Positions 8,717-17,976 of a DNA stretch of 64,000 nucleotides are shown piece by piece. The first letter of the stretch is position 1. Each line of letters begins with the position of its first letter. Below the pieces are notes generated by a model that was not told the DNA's origin, did not search any database, and saw only the letters and a program-made list of their open reading frames with translations. Both the position numbers and the translations under genes were made by a program. This stretch comes from Bdellovibrio sp. ZAP7 (GTDB taxonomy: Bacteria > Bdellovibrionota_B > Oligoflexia > Oligoflexales > RGVZ01), in contig CAMDKS010000010.1 in NCBI GenBank assembly GCA_945900755.1, positions 16,990-80,989 of the forward strand, read 5' to 3'.

Positions 8717-8746
8717 GTCAATTCCCGAATTAATTCGGGAATTGAC
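8717..8746. promoter_or_regulatory. 30-bp perfect palindrome upstream of ftsH
   Basis: Two 15-base arms (starting GTCAATTCCCG, ending CGGGAATTGAC) meet with no spacer and no mismatch. It lies 69 bases after tilS and 110 bases before ftsH, and no T-run follows on either strand. A dimeric-regulator operator fits better than a terminator, but cruciform or RNA hairpin roles are possible. It does not match the CIRCE element. Confidence 0.75.
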
Positions 8747-8856
8747 GTGAGAGTTAATTGTGATCTAGGCATTCTTTACACTTTGGCGCACGAAATAATT
8801 TGTGGGACAATTAAGACAATAGACGACCGCTAGAAACGTTATTAGGAGATTTTTTT

Positions 8857-10833
8857 ATGGCCAAGCTCCCGAGTAAGCAACCCAATCAAACTAAAATGAC
8901 ACTTTTAATTGGAGCGTTGCTCCTAGGATTTTTACTTCTTCACTTGTTGGTCAAGCCAACCGAGGAACAAAAGTCCGTTAAGTTTTCAGAATTCTTGACC
9001 GCCGTTAAGCTTCCTGCTGGCGATCAAAACAAAGTCGTAGAGGTGACCTTTCGCGAAAATACGATCACGGCTATTCGCACAGATAAGAGCACGTTTCAAA
9101 CATTCGGACCAGTCGATGCAGATCTACGCAAAGAATTGCAAGCGGCAGGCGTAAGCGTAAACTATGAGGCTGCCGAAGAGGCAAGCTGGTGGAAATCACT
9201 GCTCATCAACAGCCTGCCCATGCTTCTATTGTTATTTTTGTTTTTGTTTTTTATGCGTCAGGTTCAAGCCGGCGGAGGCAAGGCCATGAGCTTCGGCAAA
9301 AGCCGCGCTAAGATGCTCACCGATAGCACTCCAAAATTAACCTTTAAAGATATTTGTGGAATCGACGAGGCCAAACAAGAGCTCGAAGAAATTATCGACT
9401 TCTTGAAAGATCCCAAAAAATTTACAAAGCTTGGCGGCCGTATTCCTAAGGGCGTCCTTTTAATTGGCTCCCCGGGCACCGGGAAAACGATCCTTGCTAA
9501 AGCCATTGCCGGCGAGGCTGGTGTACCGTTTTTTAGCATCTCAGGCTCCGAATTCGTAGAGATGTTTGTGGGCGTGGGAGCGAGCCGAGTTCGAGATTTG
9601 TTCGAGCAAGCAAAACGCCATGCTCCCTGCATTGTGTTCATCGATGAAATTGATGCTGTGGGTCGCCACCGCGGAGCCGGCCTTGGCGGCGGCCATGACG
9701 AGCGTGAACAAACTCTTAACCAATTACTGGTCGAAATGGACGGGTTTGAGGGCAATGACGGGGTCATTATTATTGCCGCCACTAACCGCCCAGACGTACT
9801 AGATCCCGCACTTCTTCGTCCAGGCCGCTTTGATCGACGCGTTGTAGTGCCGAAGCCTGATGTTCGAGGACGCGAGGGCGTATTGACCGTACACTGTAAA
9901 AAAGTACCGCTCGCGACAGATGTTCGTTTGGCCGTTATCGCTCAAGGCACGCCGGGATTTTCCGGAGCTGATCTAGAAAATTTGGTGAACGAGGCCGCGT
10001 TGATTGCTGCTCGTGGCGACTGCAAAGAAGTGACCATGAATCATTTTGAATTAGCAAAAGACAAAATTTTGATGGGGCCTGAGCGCCGAAGTTTAATCAT
10101 GAATGAAGACGAAAAGAAAAATACGGCGTACCACGAAGCCGGGCATGCGTTAGTTGGCATGTTAGTAGGGCACGTTGATCCCGTACATAAAATGAGTATT
10201 ATTCCTCGCGGTCAAGCGTTAGGCGTCACCATCATGCTTCCTGATGAAGACCGTTTAACCATCTCGAAAGAATATGCGGAAGGCATGATCGCCTATGCCA
10301 TGGGCGGACGAGCTGCCGAAGAACTCGTGTTTAATCGGCAGACTACAGGTGCCGGTGACGACATCAATAAGGCGACAGACATCGCTCGAAAAATGGTTTG
10401 TCACTGGGGCATGAGCGAGAAAATGGGGCCCCTAGCCTTTGGCAAAAAAGAGGGTGGGGAAGTGTTCCTTGGACGCGAGATGACTCAAGCCCGAGGCTAC
10501 TCCGAGCGTGTTGCTGAAGAGATCGACGGCGAAATCCACCGTCTCGTCTCCGCAGGCGCTAAGCAAGCCTTTAAAATTCTGAAAGATAACGCCGAGAAAC
10601 TGGAAATTTTGGCCGAAGCTCTTTTGATCAAAGAGACCATCGACGGTAGTGAAATCCGCAGAGTTCTAAACGGCGAACAACTCTTGACCGACGCCGATCG
10701 CGCCCAGTATGAAGACACTCGCCGCAAAGCCAAAGAGTCTCGTGCCCAAAGAGCCTCAGAATTAGCACGACCAGTTCGTGCTGCGGATGCCGATACGGCC
10801 ATAACTCCGATGACTCCTGAACTTGCGACTTAA
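8857..10833 (+). CDS. ftsH: ATP-dependent zinc metalloprotease FtsH
   Basis: Membrane-bound AAA+ protease that degrades misfolded and regulatory membrane and cytosolic proteins. The 658 residues show TM1 at about 14-32, a periplasmic domain, TM2 at about 115-134, Walker A GSPGTGKT (204-211, with Ser where Pro is usual), Walker B IVFIDEID, the SRH region with RPGRFDRRV, and the zinc site HEAGH (426-430). AGGAG upstream of ATG 8857 is well spaced. It is followed by folP, as in many proteobacteria. The C-terminal tail is charged and Ala-rich. Confidence 0.98.
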   Translation: MAKLPSKQPNQTKMTLLIGALLLGFLLLHLLVKPTEEQKSVKFSEFLTAVKLPAGDQNKVVEVTFRENTITAIRTDKSTFQTFGPVDADLRKELQAAGVSVNYEAAEEASWWKSLLINSLPMLLLLFLFLFFMRQVQAGGGKAMSFGKSRAKMLTDSTPKLTFKDICGIDEAKQELEEIIDFLKDPKKFTKLGGRIPKGVLLIGSPGTGKTILAKAIAGEAGVPFFSISGSEFVEMFVGVGASRVRDLFEQAKRHAPCIVFIDEIDAVGRHRGAGLGGGHDEREQTLNQLLVEMDGFEGNDGVIIIAATNRPDVLDPALLRPGRFDRRVVVPKPDVRGREGVLTVHCKKVPLATDVRLAVIAQGTPGFSGADLENLVNEAALIAARGDCKEVTMNHFELAKDKILMGPERRSLIMNEDEKKNTAYHEAGHALVGMLVGHVDPVHKMSIIPRGQALGVTIMLPDEDRLTISKEYAEGMIAYAMGGRAAEELVFNRQTTGAGDDINKATDIARKMVCHWGMSEKMGPLAFGKKEGGEVFLGREMTQARGYSERVAEEIDGEIHRLVSAGAKQAFKILKDNAEKLEILAEALLIKETIDGSEIRRVLNGEQLLTDADRAQYEDTRRKAKESRAQRASELARPVRAADADTAITPMTPELAT

Positions 10834-10871
10834 AGTCCAAATAACCGGTGCCAGACCGAAGTAATGTAGTT

Positions 10872-11699
10872 ATGGATAAAGGCGAGTCCAAGGTGATTAA
10901 AAAGTTTCAAATTCTCGGAATTTTGAACTTAACCCCAGACTCGTTTTCCGACGGCGGGCTACTTTGTAGCCCCCAGGCAGCCCTTGAGCGGTTGCTCGCT
11001 CTCCTTGCCGAGGGTGCGGACTATGTGGACATAGGTGCAGAGTCCACTCGCCCAGGCTCACTGGCGGTATCTGAAGCGGAGGAGTGGGAACGTCTTAGGC
11101 CAGCACTGGAATTAATTGAACGAGAAGGATTAATCAAAAAAGTAAGTGTAGATACCAGTAAGTATATTCTCATGAGGCGAGCTGCGGAAATGAAAGTATC
11201 ATTTATAAACTGCGTAGGTCCACTGCCTGAACAAGACGAGCTTGGGTATTTATTTCGTGAAAATCCAAACTTAGGGTTCATCGCCACCCACATCCACGGA
11301 AGCCCTGAGACGATGCAGAGAAATCCTCTTGCCCCTCGGTCAGCGCGGCGGCGTGTCTCTGCTTTTTTTGATTGCTCCAAAGACGAACTCTTAACCGCTG
11401 GATGCCAGAGCGCCCATATTTATCTAGACCCGGGCATTGGATTTGGAAAAACTGATGCCGCCAACTGGGCTCTCCTATTGGATACCCCCGTTTTTGCGCG
11501 TGATTATAATGTCGCAATCGGTGTGTCGCGAAAGGGCTTTATCGGACGCGCTCTTGGCGGGGATCTGCCTGCCGACCGAGACGGGGCCTCGAAATTGATC
11601 GAAGGCACAGCCATTGTGGCGGGCGCAAAAATTATTCGCACGCATCGTGTTGAGCCCCTAGTTAAGCTTGCTGCCATTTTAAGTGAGGCACAGGCATGA
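10872..11699 (+). CDS. folP: Dihydropteroate synthase
   Basis: Joins 6-hydroxymethyl-dihydropterin pyrophosphate with p-aminobenzoate in folate synthesis. The family motifs are ILNLTPDSFSDGG, DIGAESTRPGS, DPGIGFGKT and GVSRKGFIG. The start is uncertain: GTG 10848, ATG 10872 or GTG 10893 are all in frame. GTG 10893 has the best ribosome site (AAAGGCGAG) and would still keep the first motif. The stop overlaps the cdaA start by four bases, indicating translational coupling. Confidence 0.95.
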   Translation: MDKGESKVIKKFQILGILNLTPDSFSDGGLLCSPQAALERLLALLAEGADYVDIGAESTRPGSLAVSEAEEWERLRPALELIEREGLIKKVSVDTSKYILMRRAAEMKVSFINCVGPLPEQDELGYLFRENPNLGFIATHIHGSPETMQRNPLAPRSARRRVSAFFDCSKDELLTAGCQSAHIYLDPGIGFGKTDAANWALLLDTPVFARDYNVAIGVSRKGFIGRALGGDLPADRDGASKLIEGTAIVAGAKIIRTHRVEPLVKLAAILSEAQA

Positions 11700-12532
11700 G
11701 CGACATATTCGCACAATTTACCGCATGGTCTGCCTTAGATGTGGCGTTGCTCGCGGTGATTATTTATCAAATTTTGTTGCTTATCCGTGGCACTAGGGCT
11801 GCGCAAATTTTAATTGGAGTATTGTTGGTCGTAGGTCTTTATGTTTTGTCCAACATCTTTCCACTGACCACGGTCAACTGGATGATGAATAGATTCTACA
11901 GCTCTTTTATTATTATTCTTATCATCATTTTTCAAGACGACATCCGCTACGTTCTCAGTTCAATGGGCAAACGCAATATCTTCGTCGATCAGGACGTCTC
12001 GGAAAGCATGTTGATTATTGACGAAATCACTCGGGCAGCCGTTTCCTTGTCTGCCAAACGAATTGGAGCCTTAATTGTGCTAGAGCGCGGCATTCTATTA
12101 CGGAAATATATCGACGCTGGAGTACAATTAGACGCCCGCGTGTCCAAGGAGATTTTACTATCCATTTTTCACCCGAGTTCTCCCATTCACGACGGGGCTG
12201 TCATTTTGAAGCACGGAAAAATTGCCGCCGCTGGGTGTTTTTTGCCGTTAACTACAGACGAAAAAGTTGATGCCAATTTGGGAACTCGTCACCGGGCAGC
12301 CCTTGGCATTAGCGAGGAGACCGATGCTCTAGTCATCATCGTTAGCGAGGAAGGGGCCAGTATGGCCCTTGTCGATAACGGCAAAATAGTTCGCAAGCCC
12401 GATGGTAAAGCACTGCGAGACGCCTTAGCTCAACACCTTCTCAGCGAAGATTCCATGACCAAGAGTCGCCAGACTTTAACGACGCGACTAAAGACGTATT
12501 ACGCTCAATTTTTTAGCCGGATGGGGGAGTGA
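11696..12532 (+). CDS. cdaA: Diadenylate cyclase CdaA
   Basis: Makes cyclic di-AMP from two ATP at the inner membrane. The 278 residues have three N-terminal membrane helices (about 12-30, 37-56, 66-82) followed by a DAC (DisA_N) domain with the catalytic motifs DGA (166-168) and RHR (198-200). The neighbours folP and the YbbR-domain gene match the conserved cdaA-cdaR arrangement. c-di-AMP would link potassium or osmotic balance and wall synthesis. The start overlaps folP by four bases. Confidence 0.95.
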   Translation: MSDIFAQFTAWSALDVALLAVIIYQILLLIRGTRAAQILIGVLLVVGLYVLSNIFPLTTVNWMMNRFYSSFIIILIIIFQDDIRYVLSSMGKRNIFVDQDVSESMLIIDEITRAAVSLSAKRIGALIVLERGILLRKYIDAGVQLDARVSKEILLSIFHPSSPIHDGAVILKHGKIAAAGCFLPLTTDEKVDANLGTRHRAALGISEETDALVIIVSEEGASMALVDNGKIVRKPDGKALRDALAQHLLSEDSMTKSRQTLTTRLKTYYAQFFSRMGE

Positions 12533-13470
12533 AAGTGTCCAAGCCTTTACTATTAAAACGTACACTTTCTAATTACGGCTACAAACTAACGGCCTTGGCT
12601 TTGTCACTGCTAATCTGGTATGTGGTACAAAGTGAAGAGATTTTGGAAGTGAACGCCAAATTGGACGTGGTCATCGAAGTCGCGAATTCGTCCGCAGTTC
12701 GCGATAGTGAAGTCTTGACTCGCGACATAACGTTGCGCGGCCCTCGGCTTTTGGTGGGGGCACAGCAGGGTAAATCTCTGGTTGCCGTCATTCGCGTCCC
12801 GGCATCTAAAATTGGAAGCCTTCGTTACAGACTAGACAAAGAATTTATTCCCAATTTTGATAGCCGAGTACGATTGACCATTCATGATCCCTATGTTGTG
12901 TTTGTCGTCGAGGAAAAAATGACCAAAAGCCTCATCGTCAAACCATTGATACTCGGTGAAGTCAAAGGTGACCTTGCTCTTGAGAGCTCTCTTGCAGAAC
13001 CGGCCTCCATTGAAGTTTCTGGAGCTCGTTCAGAGGTCGCTAAGCTTACACAGTTGGTGACCGACCCCATCGACGTATCCGCTTTAACTGAATCAAAGGT
13101 GGTGACGCTAGGAATCTCTAGAGCGAACCTTCCTTCCGTCTTGCTAAATGCCAACCAAGTTAAAGTTTCTCTTGTCGTCGGCCCCAAAAAATCAATTAAG
13201 ACGATCTCTTTTGTTCCGGTGAGCGTGGAAGGTGCCGACCTATCGTCGTCCGTTCGTCCACTATCTATAAGTCTACTAGTTCGGGCTCCTGACGCCATGA
13301 TTCCCGATTTAAGTGTCGATGATTTTAAGGCGACTGTCACCGCGAAAGATCTCGTCCCTGGCCGTTATGATTTAGACATTAAAGTAAAAGGCCCTGACGG
13401 GACCATCATCCAAGAAATCAATCCCCAAAAGGCATCGGTCGTAATTTTTAACCATAAAAAACGCGAATAG
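12529..13470 (+). CDS. cdaR: YbbR-domain protein CdaR, CdaA regulator
   Basis: A 313-residue protein with one N-terminal membrane helix (about residues 18-33) and a long beta-rich extracytoplasmic part made of repeated YbbR units. The repeats are marked by recurring valine-rich strands and VEVSGARSEVAKL-type motifs. CdaR binds and tunes CdaA in Firmicutes; the same role is inferred here. GTG 12529 overlaps the cdaA stop by four bases. glmM normally follows this gene, but here it lies at 19247-20608 on the opposite strand. Confidence 0.88.
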   Translation: MKVSKPLLLKRTLSNYGYKLTALALSLLIWYVVQSEEILEVNAKLDVVIEVANSSAVRDSEVLTRDITLRGPRLLVGAQQGKSLVAVIRVPASKIGSLRYRLDKEFIPNFDSRVRLTIHDPYVVFVVEEKMTKSLIVKPLILGEVKGDLALESSLAEPASIEVSGARSEVAKLTQLVTDPIDVSALTESKVVTLGISRANLPSVLLNANQVKVSLVVGPKKSIKTISFVPVSVEGADLSSSVRPLSISLLVRAPDAMIPDLSVDDFKATVTAKDLVPGRYDLDIKVKGPDGTIIQEINPQKASVVIFNHKKRE

Positions 13471-13522
13471 CGGCCTTGGGATCGATGGTCCGTTAGGATC
13501 TCGGCGAGTGACCACGAGCGTT

Positions 13523-14389
13523 TTATATACCCAACAATGAGGCTTCGTGGTCAATGAGATGTTTGATTCTTTCAGTAAATGGCCCAAGCGACGTTAGCAG
13601 ATAATTGAATCCGTGAGCCTCTTTTACCCATTTTGTAATATCACGTTGAGGCAACGAGTTCGACGGACACCCGAATTGTCCGAGTGCGGGGCCTTTTTTT
13701 GCAAGCCAGTAGATAGAACTTAAAATCAGATCTAATTTTGAATACCAAAGCATAGATTGAGCGTTCTGATCATTTCGATAAAGATCTGCAACGAGTTCGT
13801 ATTCCCCTCCCTTCATTAGCGAGCTTCTGACTAGAGCGGGTTGCATGGACCACCAAACGCCTGGATTTTTGAACGCGCTTGAATTTATCAAAGCTAAATT
13901 AATCACTTCAGCCCACACTAAGCTGCCCATGCTATGAGTAATAACAATAGGCCCTGGTTTGTCTCCAAATAGCCAACTTTTTGCAAACGTATAGAGACTC
14001 TGAGAGGAGTGTTTCGCCCTTTGTTCAATTTCTTTCAGCCTTGACCCACAAACCGGTATGTGTTTCAGCAGAAATTTGAGTATGTAAAAATGGGACGAGC
14101 CGAAGGATTCGTTGATTTTTTTATCTTTTAAAATTAAGCCATTCCAAAAAAATAAATAGATCTTGCGATCAAGAATTTTATTGGGCCCCATTGCTGAGAG
14201 TATTGGAACCACCAGTTCTCGAATAGCCTCGCTTGGACTTGAGTATTCAAGTCCGTGAATAAATAGTATAGGAGGCCTGTTTTCACTAGTTTGATCCGCG
14301 CAGTCAACCTGAGCAAATCGGCCGTCTTGAAAACACTGCCACATTGTGTTTTCAAGTGGATCTGGTTGTAAGTGGCCATTTAGCTTCAT
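13523..14389 (-). CDS. Putative alpha/beta hydrolase (lipase/esterase-like)
   Basis: A 288-residue protein of unknown role. It shows PPILFIHGLE, an oxyanion-hole-type HG motif, and ITHSMGSLVWAE, the nucleophile elbow GxSxG-like signature with Ser in HSMG. This is the alpha/beta-hydrolase layout seen in lipases and PGAP1-like hydrolases. No signal peptide is evident. The acid residue and final His are not securely placed. It lies in the accessory stretch between cdaR and tsaE, downstream of nothing obvious, and is probably an acquired single gene. Confidence 0.6.
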   Translation of the reverse strand: MKLNGHLQPDPLENTMWQCFQDGRFAQVDCADQTSENRPPILFIHGLEYSSPSEAIRELVVPILSAMGPNKILDRKIYLFFWNGLILKDKKINESFGSSHFYILKFLLKHIPVCGSRLKEIEQRAKHSSQSLYTFAKSWLFGDKPGPIVITHSMGSLVWAEVINLALINSSAFKNPGVWWSMQPALVRSSLMKGGEYELVADLYRNDQNAQSMLWYSKLDLILSSIYWLAKKGPALGQFGCPSNSLPQRDITKWVKEAHGFNYLLTSLGPFTERIKHLIDHEASLLGI

Positions 14390-14700
14390 AAATACCTCCT
14401 CGTTTTTGTCATAAAAATAAAGGAAATAAAGGCGCCATAATCAGAGTGAGCTTCGCCCGTCATCGAGCTTGATTTCTACTACCAATTTAAATAGCTCGCA
14501 TATATTTAAGACAAAGATTGGATAAAGTTTGAGTTAAGTCGCCTGAGATCGTCGTAGCAATACTCATTATTCGCATTCGGCAAAAAAACGTCGTTCACGA
14601 GTACGAACGACATCTTCAACCAAGAATACTCGCGAAAAATTGACAATGTGTTGTACTAGACGCATGAATTTGCTAGCGTTGGCGCGAGGATGGTTCAGAG
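14390..14700. other. Intergenic region, divergent promoters expected
   Basis: An AT-rich gap between the hydrolase (minus) and the FAD monooxygenase (plus). Both start at its edges, so it should hold two promoters. TAAAGTTT at 14523-14530 resembles a sigma-28 -35 element, but the matching -10 (GCCTGAGA after 10 bases) is poor. No gene or RNA is recognised. Confidence 0.5.
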
Positions 14701-15912
14701 ATGATGCACGACTTACCTGCCGCAAATAATATAGCCGCCACCAAGGTCGTGATCGTCGGAGGAGGACCTGCTGGAATGGTGCTTGGCCTGCTACTAGCCC
14801 GCGCGGGATTGCAGGTTACCGTTTTGGAACGAAATCCTGATTTTGAACGTGAGTTTCGCGGGGAAATTCTGCAGCCACGATTTATGCGTGTTGCCGACCA
14901 AGCCGATATTCTTGACATCATTCGTGCGATTCCCCACGAAACATTTTCAGAAATGCGCTTGTTTCTAGGCCCCCTCCGAACAGCCGCCATTCAAGTAAAG
15001 AAAATCGACAAGCGGTTTCCATTTGTTACATGGATGACGCAGCCCATGATGCTTAAAGGACTCCATGAGGCGGCTCGAACGTTTCCAAATTTCAAAATGG
15101 TTTTTGATGCCAACGTACAACAGATCATGTGGGATCAAGGAGTGTGTACTGGCGTTGAATACGACCTCCTTGATCAGCATCATAAAATTGACGCCCACTT
15201 AGTGGTGGGTGCGGATGGCCGATTTTCAAAAATGCGCCGACTTGGTGCTTTTGAACTCGAATATGCCCATCATGAATTGGATGTTATTTGGTTTGAGACA
15301 AATCGGCCGAAGAGCTATACACACGGCGCCGATTTCTTTTTGTCCGCTGATTTTCCGATTGTTCTTTTGCCTAAAGCCCCTGAAAAAATTCAGTGCGGAA
15401 TTCTCGTAGATCCGGGTGCGGCCAGATCTCTCCTAAAACTTGGGGCAGAGTCGTTGGCCCGCAAACTAAATGAAACCCATCCGATGTTCGAAGAATTTTC
15501 AAAGTCACTCGTCGATTTGCACGCATTCACAGTGTTAGACGGCAAAATTGAGTTCGTGAAAGAGTGGGCCAAAAACGGTCTTCTCCTCATTGGCGACGCA
15601 GCCCACACGTGCTCACCGGCTGGGGCTATCGGTGTCACCATTGCGACTGAAACGGCGGTGGTAGCAGCGCGAGAGATTATCCGCTGCGCAAGGTTGCAGA
15701 CGTTTTCACGGGCCGATCTTGCCCCCATTCAAGCGAGCAGGTCACAGGAAATTCGCACCATACACCGATTCCAGCGGGGATTTGTAAATAATATTCGCAA
15801 ATCTAAAGGCATGAGCCGCACTCTGCTTACGTCCCTACTTTTTCTCATGATAAAAACTGGCATAGCCCCTCGACTCATGCGAACCATCCTCACTCGCTCT
15901 ACGCCACTTTAG
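14701..15912 (+). CDS. FAD-dependent monooxygenase (UbiH/PHBH-like)
   Basis: An aromatic or quinone-type flavin hydroxylase of 403 residues. It has the N-terminal dinucleotide fold GGGPAGMVLGLLLARAG, a VVGADGRFSKMR motif (the DG motif), and the second FAD motif LIGDAAHTCSPAGAIGV. Together these define the group A flavoprotein monooxygenases that hydroxylate aromatics or ubiquinone precursors. The substrate cannot be told from sequence. It stands alone with its own promoter region and no pathway genes beside it. Confidence 0.85.
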   Translation: MMHDLPAANNIAATKVVIVGGGPAGMVLGLLLARAGLQVTVLERNPDFEREFRGEILQPRFMRVADQADILDIIRAIPHETFSEMRLFLGPLRTAAIQVKKIDKRFPFVTWMTQPMMLKGLHEAARTFPNFKMVFDANVQQIMWDQGVCTGVEYDLLDQHHKIDAHLVVGADGRFSKMRRLGAFELEYAHHELDVIWFETNRPKSYTHGADFFLSADFPIVLLPKAPEKIQCGILVDPGAARSLLKLGAESLARKLNETHPMFEEFSKSLVDLHAFTVLDGKIEFVKEWAKNGLLLIGDAAHTCSPAGAIGVTIATETAVVAAREIIRCARLQTFSRADLAPIQASRSQEIRTIHRFQRGFVNNIRKSKGMSRTLLTSLLFLMIKTGIAPRLMRTILTRSTPL

Positions 15913-15932
15913 TTTAATAGCAGACGCGGTCG

Positions 15933-16139
15933 TTAACTTGTGGACTTGTGATTGATCTTAAAGAAGACGAAACCGCCATGCGATGCGTATGCATCGAGCT
16001 CTTTCCCATCGACCAACGCCTTCATCATGTAAGGGGTGGGCAGTGTTGGATGCTTTTTGAACACGATAATGTCGGACGTCGTTCCTTAAACGTTAGGACT
16101 CATTTTCCAAGCCTGTGCTGCCGCAAGTCCATAATCCAT
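15933..16139 (-). pseudogene. Possible decayed small gene
   Basis: On the minus strand one frame reads MDYGLAAAQAWKMSPNV, stops at TAA, then continues in the same frame for more than 40 protein-like residues (including KKHPTLPTPYMMKALVDG) to a stop at 15933. Nothing recognisable matches it. It may be a gene broken by one nonsense change, or a 43-residue gene starting at GTG 16064. The surrounding 350 bases (15913-16265) hold nothing else I can support. Confidence 0.25.
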
Positions 16140-16265
16140 GGTTTAGCAGATTGTAGTGCAATTACTGTTGGTTTCAGTCGGCCGCTAACAGCACAATAAA
16201 GAGGCAGTACACCGTGCAAAATGTGTTGGTTGGACGCACGGCACCGTAGGCGACACTGCTGCTGC

Positions 16266-17132
16266 TTATTCGTGGATGGCAACAAGTGTTTTAAGGAAAT
16301 TAAAGACTGTGGGAGATGGGTTTACTTGTCCTCGCTTTAGGTTACTTAAATGCACAGGGGATACCCCTAACAGTTTGGCGATATTTTTGTCTTTTAAATG
16401 TGCTTTCATCTTCAATGTCATCATGCTTTCATAAATTTCCTTAACCATGATTTTTTTGAATGCCTTCATAGCACGGCGGTGTTCATGTTCGGCGATTGCA
16501 TCACACGCCAAACATTGAAGTAATTGTATACCTGAGAGCGCCTCCAGATTAAACGGGCGAAATCCGCGGATTTCACCTAATGGTATCTGTCTCGTACGCC
16601 CTCCGCAGTCAGCGCAGACTCTCTTCTTTAGATGGCTATTCCAATTTCGAACGCGAGTGAGATTTTCTGAAATTTTTAGAACCGGTACCTTGTCAATTTT
16701 TGGGATTCTAAAGCCGAGTTCTAAAAACTCGGGATCAATTTTTGCGATTGAAGAAGTCAACTTGCTTAATTGCGTGTACAGTCCACCGAATACTTCATTT
16801 CCATTAATATCTAAAAAATGGGACTTAATTTTTACGGCCATTTGCCCAGAAATAAACCCAGTTTTTTTTAATACGACATACGAGAACGCAAGCTGTTTAA
16901 GTGAGGTTGGATCTTTGTTTGCGAGCATTGTATCTAGCAATTTTTCAAATTGAAACGAATCAAAGAAAGTCGAATATCTGTCTAGAATAGCAATGACGCT
17001 GCCAGGTATAATCGGGTGCTCCAAACTTTCAGCCAAAGCGTCCATAACAATTTTCTCAGGTAACTTATTAGAAAAGATCATTGGTGAGTTAAACCAACCA
17101 CCAATGGAATTGAGTTCAGAGAGTATACTCAT
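16266..17132 (-). CDS. HTH/zinc-motif protein, partner of nucleotidyltransferase
   Basis: A 288-residue protein of unknown family. Residues about 245-285 form an XRE-type helix-turn-helix (NIAKLLGVSPVHLSNLKRG). CADC (173-176) and CLAC (207-210) look like a paired zinc-binding site. The N-terminal half is helical with no motif I recognise. The start overlaps the nucleotidyltransferase gene by four bases, so the two are co-translated. The HTH suggests DNA binding and autoregulation, as for antitoxins. That role is inference. Confidence 0.65.
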   Translation of the reverse strand: MSILSELNSIGGWFNSPMIFSNKLPEKIVMDALAESLEHPIIPGSVIAILDRYSTFFDSFQFEKLLDTMLANKDPTSLKQLAFSYVVLKKTGFISGQMAVKIKSHFLDINGNEVFGGLYTQLSKLTSSIAKIDPEFLELGFRIPKIDKVPVLKISENLTRVRNWNSHLKKRVCADCGGRTRQIPLGEIRGFRPFNLEALSGIQLLQCLACDAIAEHEHRRAMKAFKKIMVKEIYESMMTLKMKAHLKDKNIAKLLGVSPVHLSNLKRGQVNPSPTVFNFLKTLVAIHE

Positions 17133-17677
17133 TTAAAATAACTCCTTATATTTGCCTCAATTTCCATTTTTTCTCTTGCCCAACGCCCTCCCTTTAGCAT
17201 TGAAAAAAGATCGTCTGTACATCCCAACAATTCTTCTTGAGAAGCTTTCATATGGGTTGAAAGCGCTTTTATATCCTTCATAATTTCCCAACTTCCGCGG
17301 GAAAATACCGCAAAAAGCTTCGTTAGGATCAAGTCTCGACGTTCCAATGGGAGCAGGGAAATGTGCTTTCCGCTAAAGACGGGCACCTGTTTAAGTGCAC
17401 GCTTACGCCAACCCTTGGGCAACAGAGTGTCGAAATCGAAAAACTCAGAGGCATGATCATTGAACCATTCATGATTGACTTCGGAACTGGCGGCTACCTT
17501 TGCTACGAGGTCCTTCAATGTGTCCTGTAGGCGATCGACAGAATCAATGTCCATGGATGCATCACCCGAGTAGCAAGTATGTATCACGAGCCCGCCGCAA
17601 ATGATGACTTTGTATTTTCCTGAAAGCTCTGAATCCAGGGCTTCTAATAATTTTTGACTATCGATTGTTGGCCGCAT
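17129..17677 (-). CDS. Nucleotidyltransferase-like protein (DUF6036/AbiEii type)
   Basis: A 182-residue protein with a minimal nucleotidyltransferase signature: VIICGG near residue 24, followed by MDIDSVD, equivalent to the GG...T-DID core of DUF6036/AbiEii-like proteins. The C-terminal half (LERRDLILTKLFAVFSRG, then DIKAL) matches the helical part of the same families. Such proteins are typical toxins or modifiers paired with a DNA-binding partner, and an HTH protein gene overlaps its end. The usual Arg/Thr before DID is replaced by SGDASM, so activity needs testing. Confidence 0.6.
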   Translation of the reverse strand: MRPTIDSQKLLEALDSELSGKYKVIICGGLVIHTCYSGDASMDIDSVDRLQDTLKDLVAKVAASSEVNHEWFNDHASEFFDFDTLLPKGWRKRALKQVPVFSGKHISLLPLERRDLILTKLFAVFSRGSWEIMKDIKALSTHMKASQEELLGCTDDLFSMLKGGRWAREKMEIEANIRSYFK

Positions 17678-17904
17678 ATTTTGATTCCTACATGCCTATA
17701 TTACCAATTATATCGGTATTTTAATATAAAAACTTAATGTCAGTTTATTAAAAATAGTTAAATCACCGTAATTATTTCACTAAATACAATATTTTGCCCT
17801 AAAATACTTGGGGGGACATTCATGGGAACCAACCTTGTTTCATCAATTTTACTGAGGTAGGATAAAAACAGAATAGTGCGCCGTGCGCCAAACCAGGACA
17901 ATAT

Positions 17905-17960
17905 CTGTAGTGCCGCACTAATCAATACTTATGATTTCATTGATTATTGCGGCACTACAG
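17905..17960. repeat. Long inverted repeat (22-bp arms) in a 299-base gap
   Basis: Arms 17905-17926 and 17939-17960 (starting CTGTAGTGCCGCAC) pair with one mismatch around a 12-base loop. On the plus strand a T-rich run follows (17971 onwards). It lies downstream of tsaE and upstream of the nucleotidyltransferase gene. It could terminate tsaE readthrough or be the end of a small mobile repeat. The rest of 17678-17976 is AT-rich with no gene seen. Confidence 0.7.
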
Positions 17961-17976
17961 CCTTAAAACTATTTTT

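Noticed and set aside
8717..8746. CIRCE heat-shock operator
   Set aside because: CIRCE is TTAGCACTC-N9-GAGTGCTAA; this palindrome has no spacer and a different sequence.
10834..10871. Sigma-28 promoter before folP
   Set aside because: TAAAGTCC with an 11-base spacer is followed by GCCAGACC, only 3-4 of 8 matches, inside a probable operon.
14523..14548. Sigma-28 promoter for the FAD monooxygenase
   Set aside because: TAAAGTTT is perfect, but spacing is 10 bases and the -10 (GCCTGAGA) matches poorly.
15948..16199. Plus-strand reading frame of 83 codons
   Set aside because: Composition is Cys/Arg-rich and not protein-like; the opposite strand reads better as a remnant.
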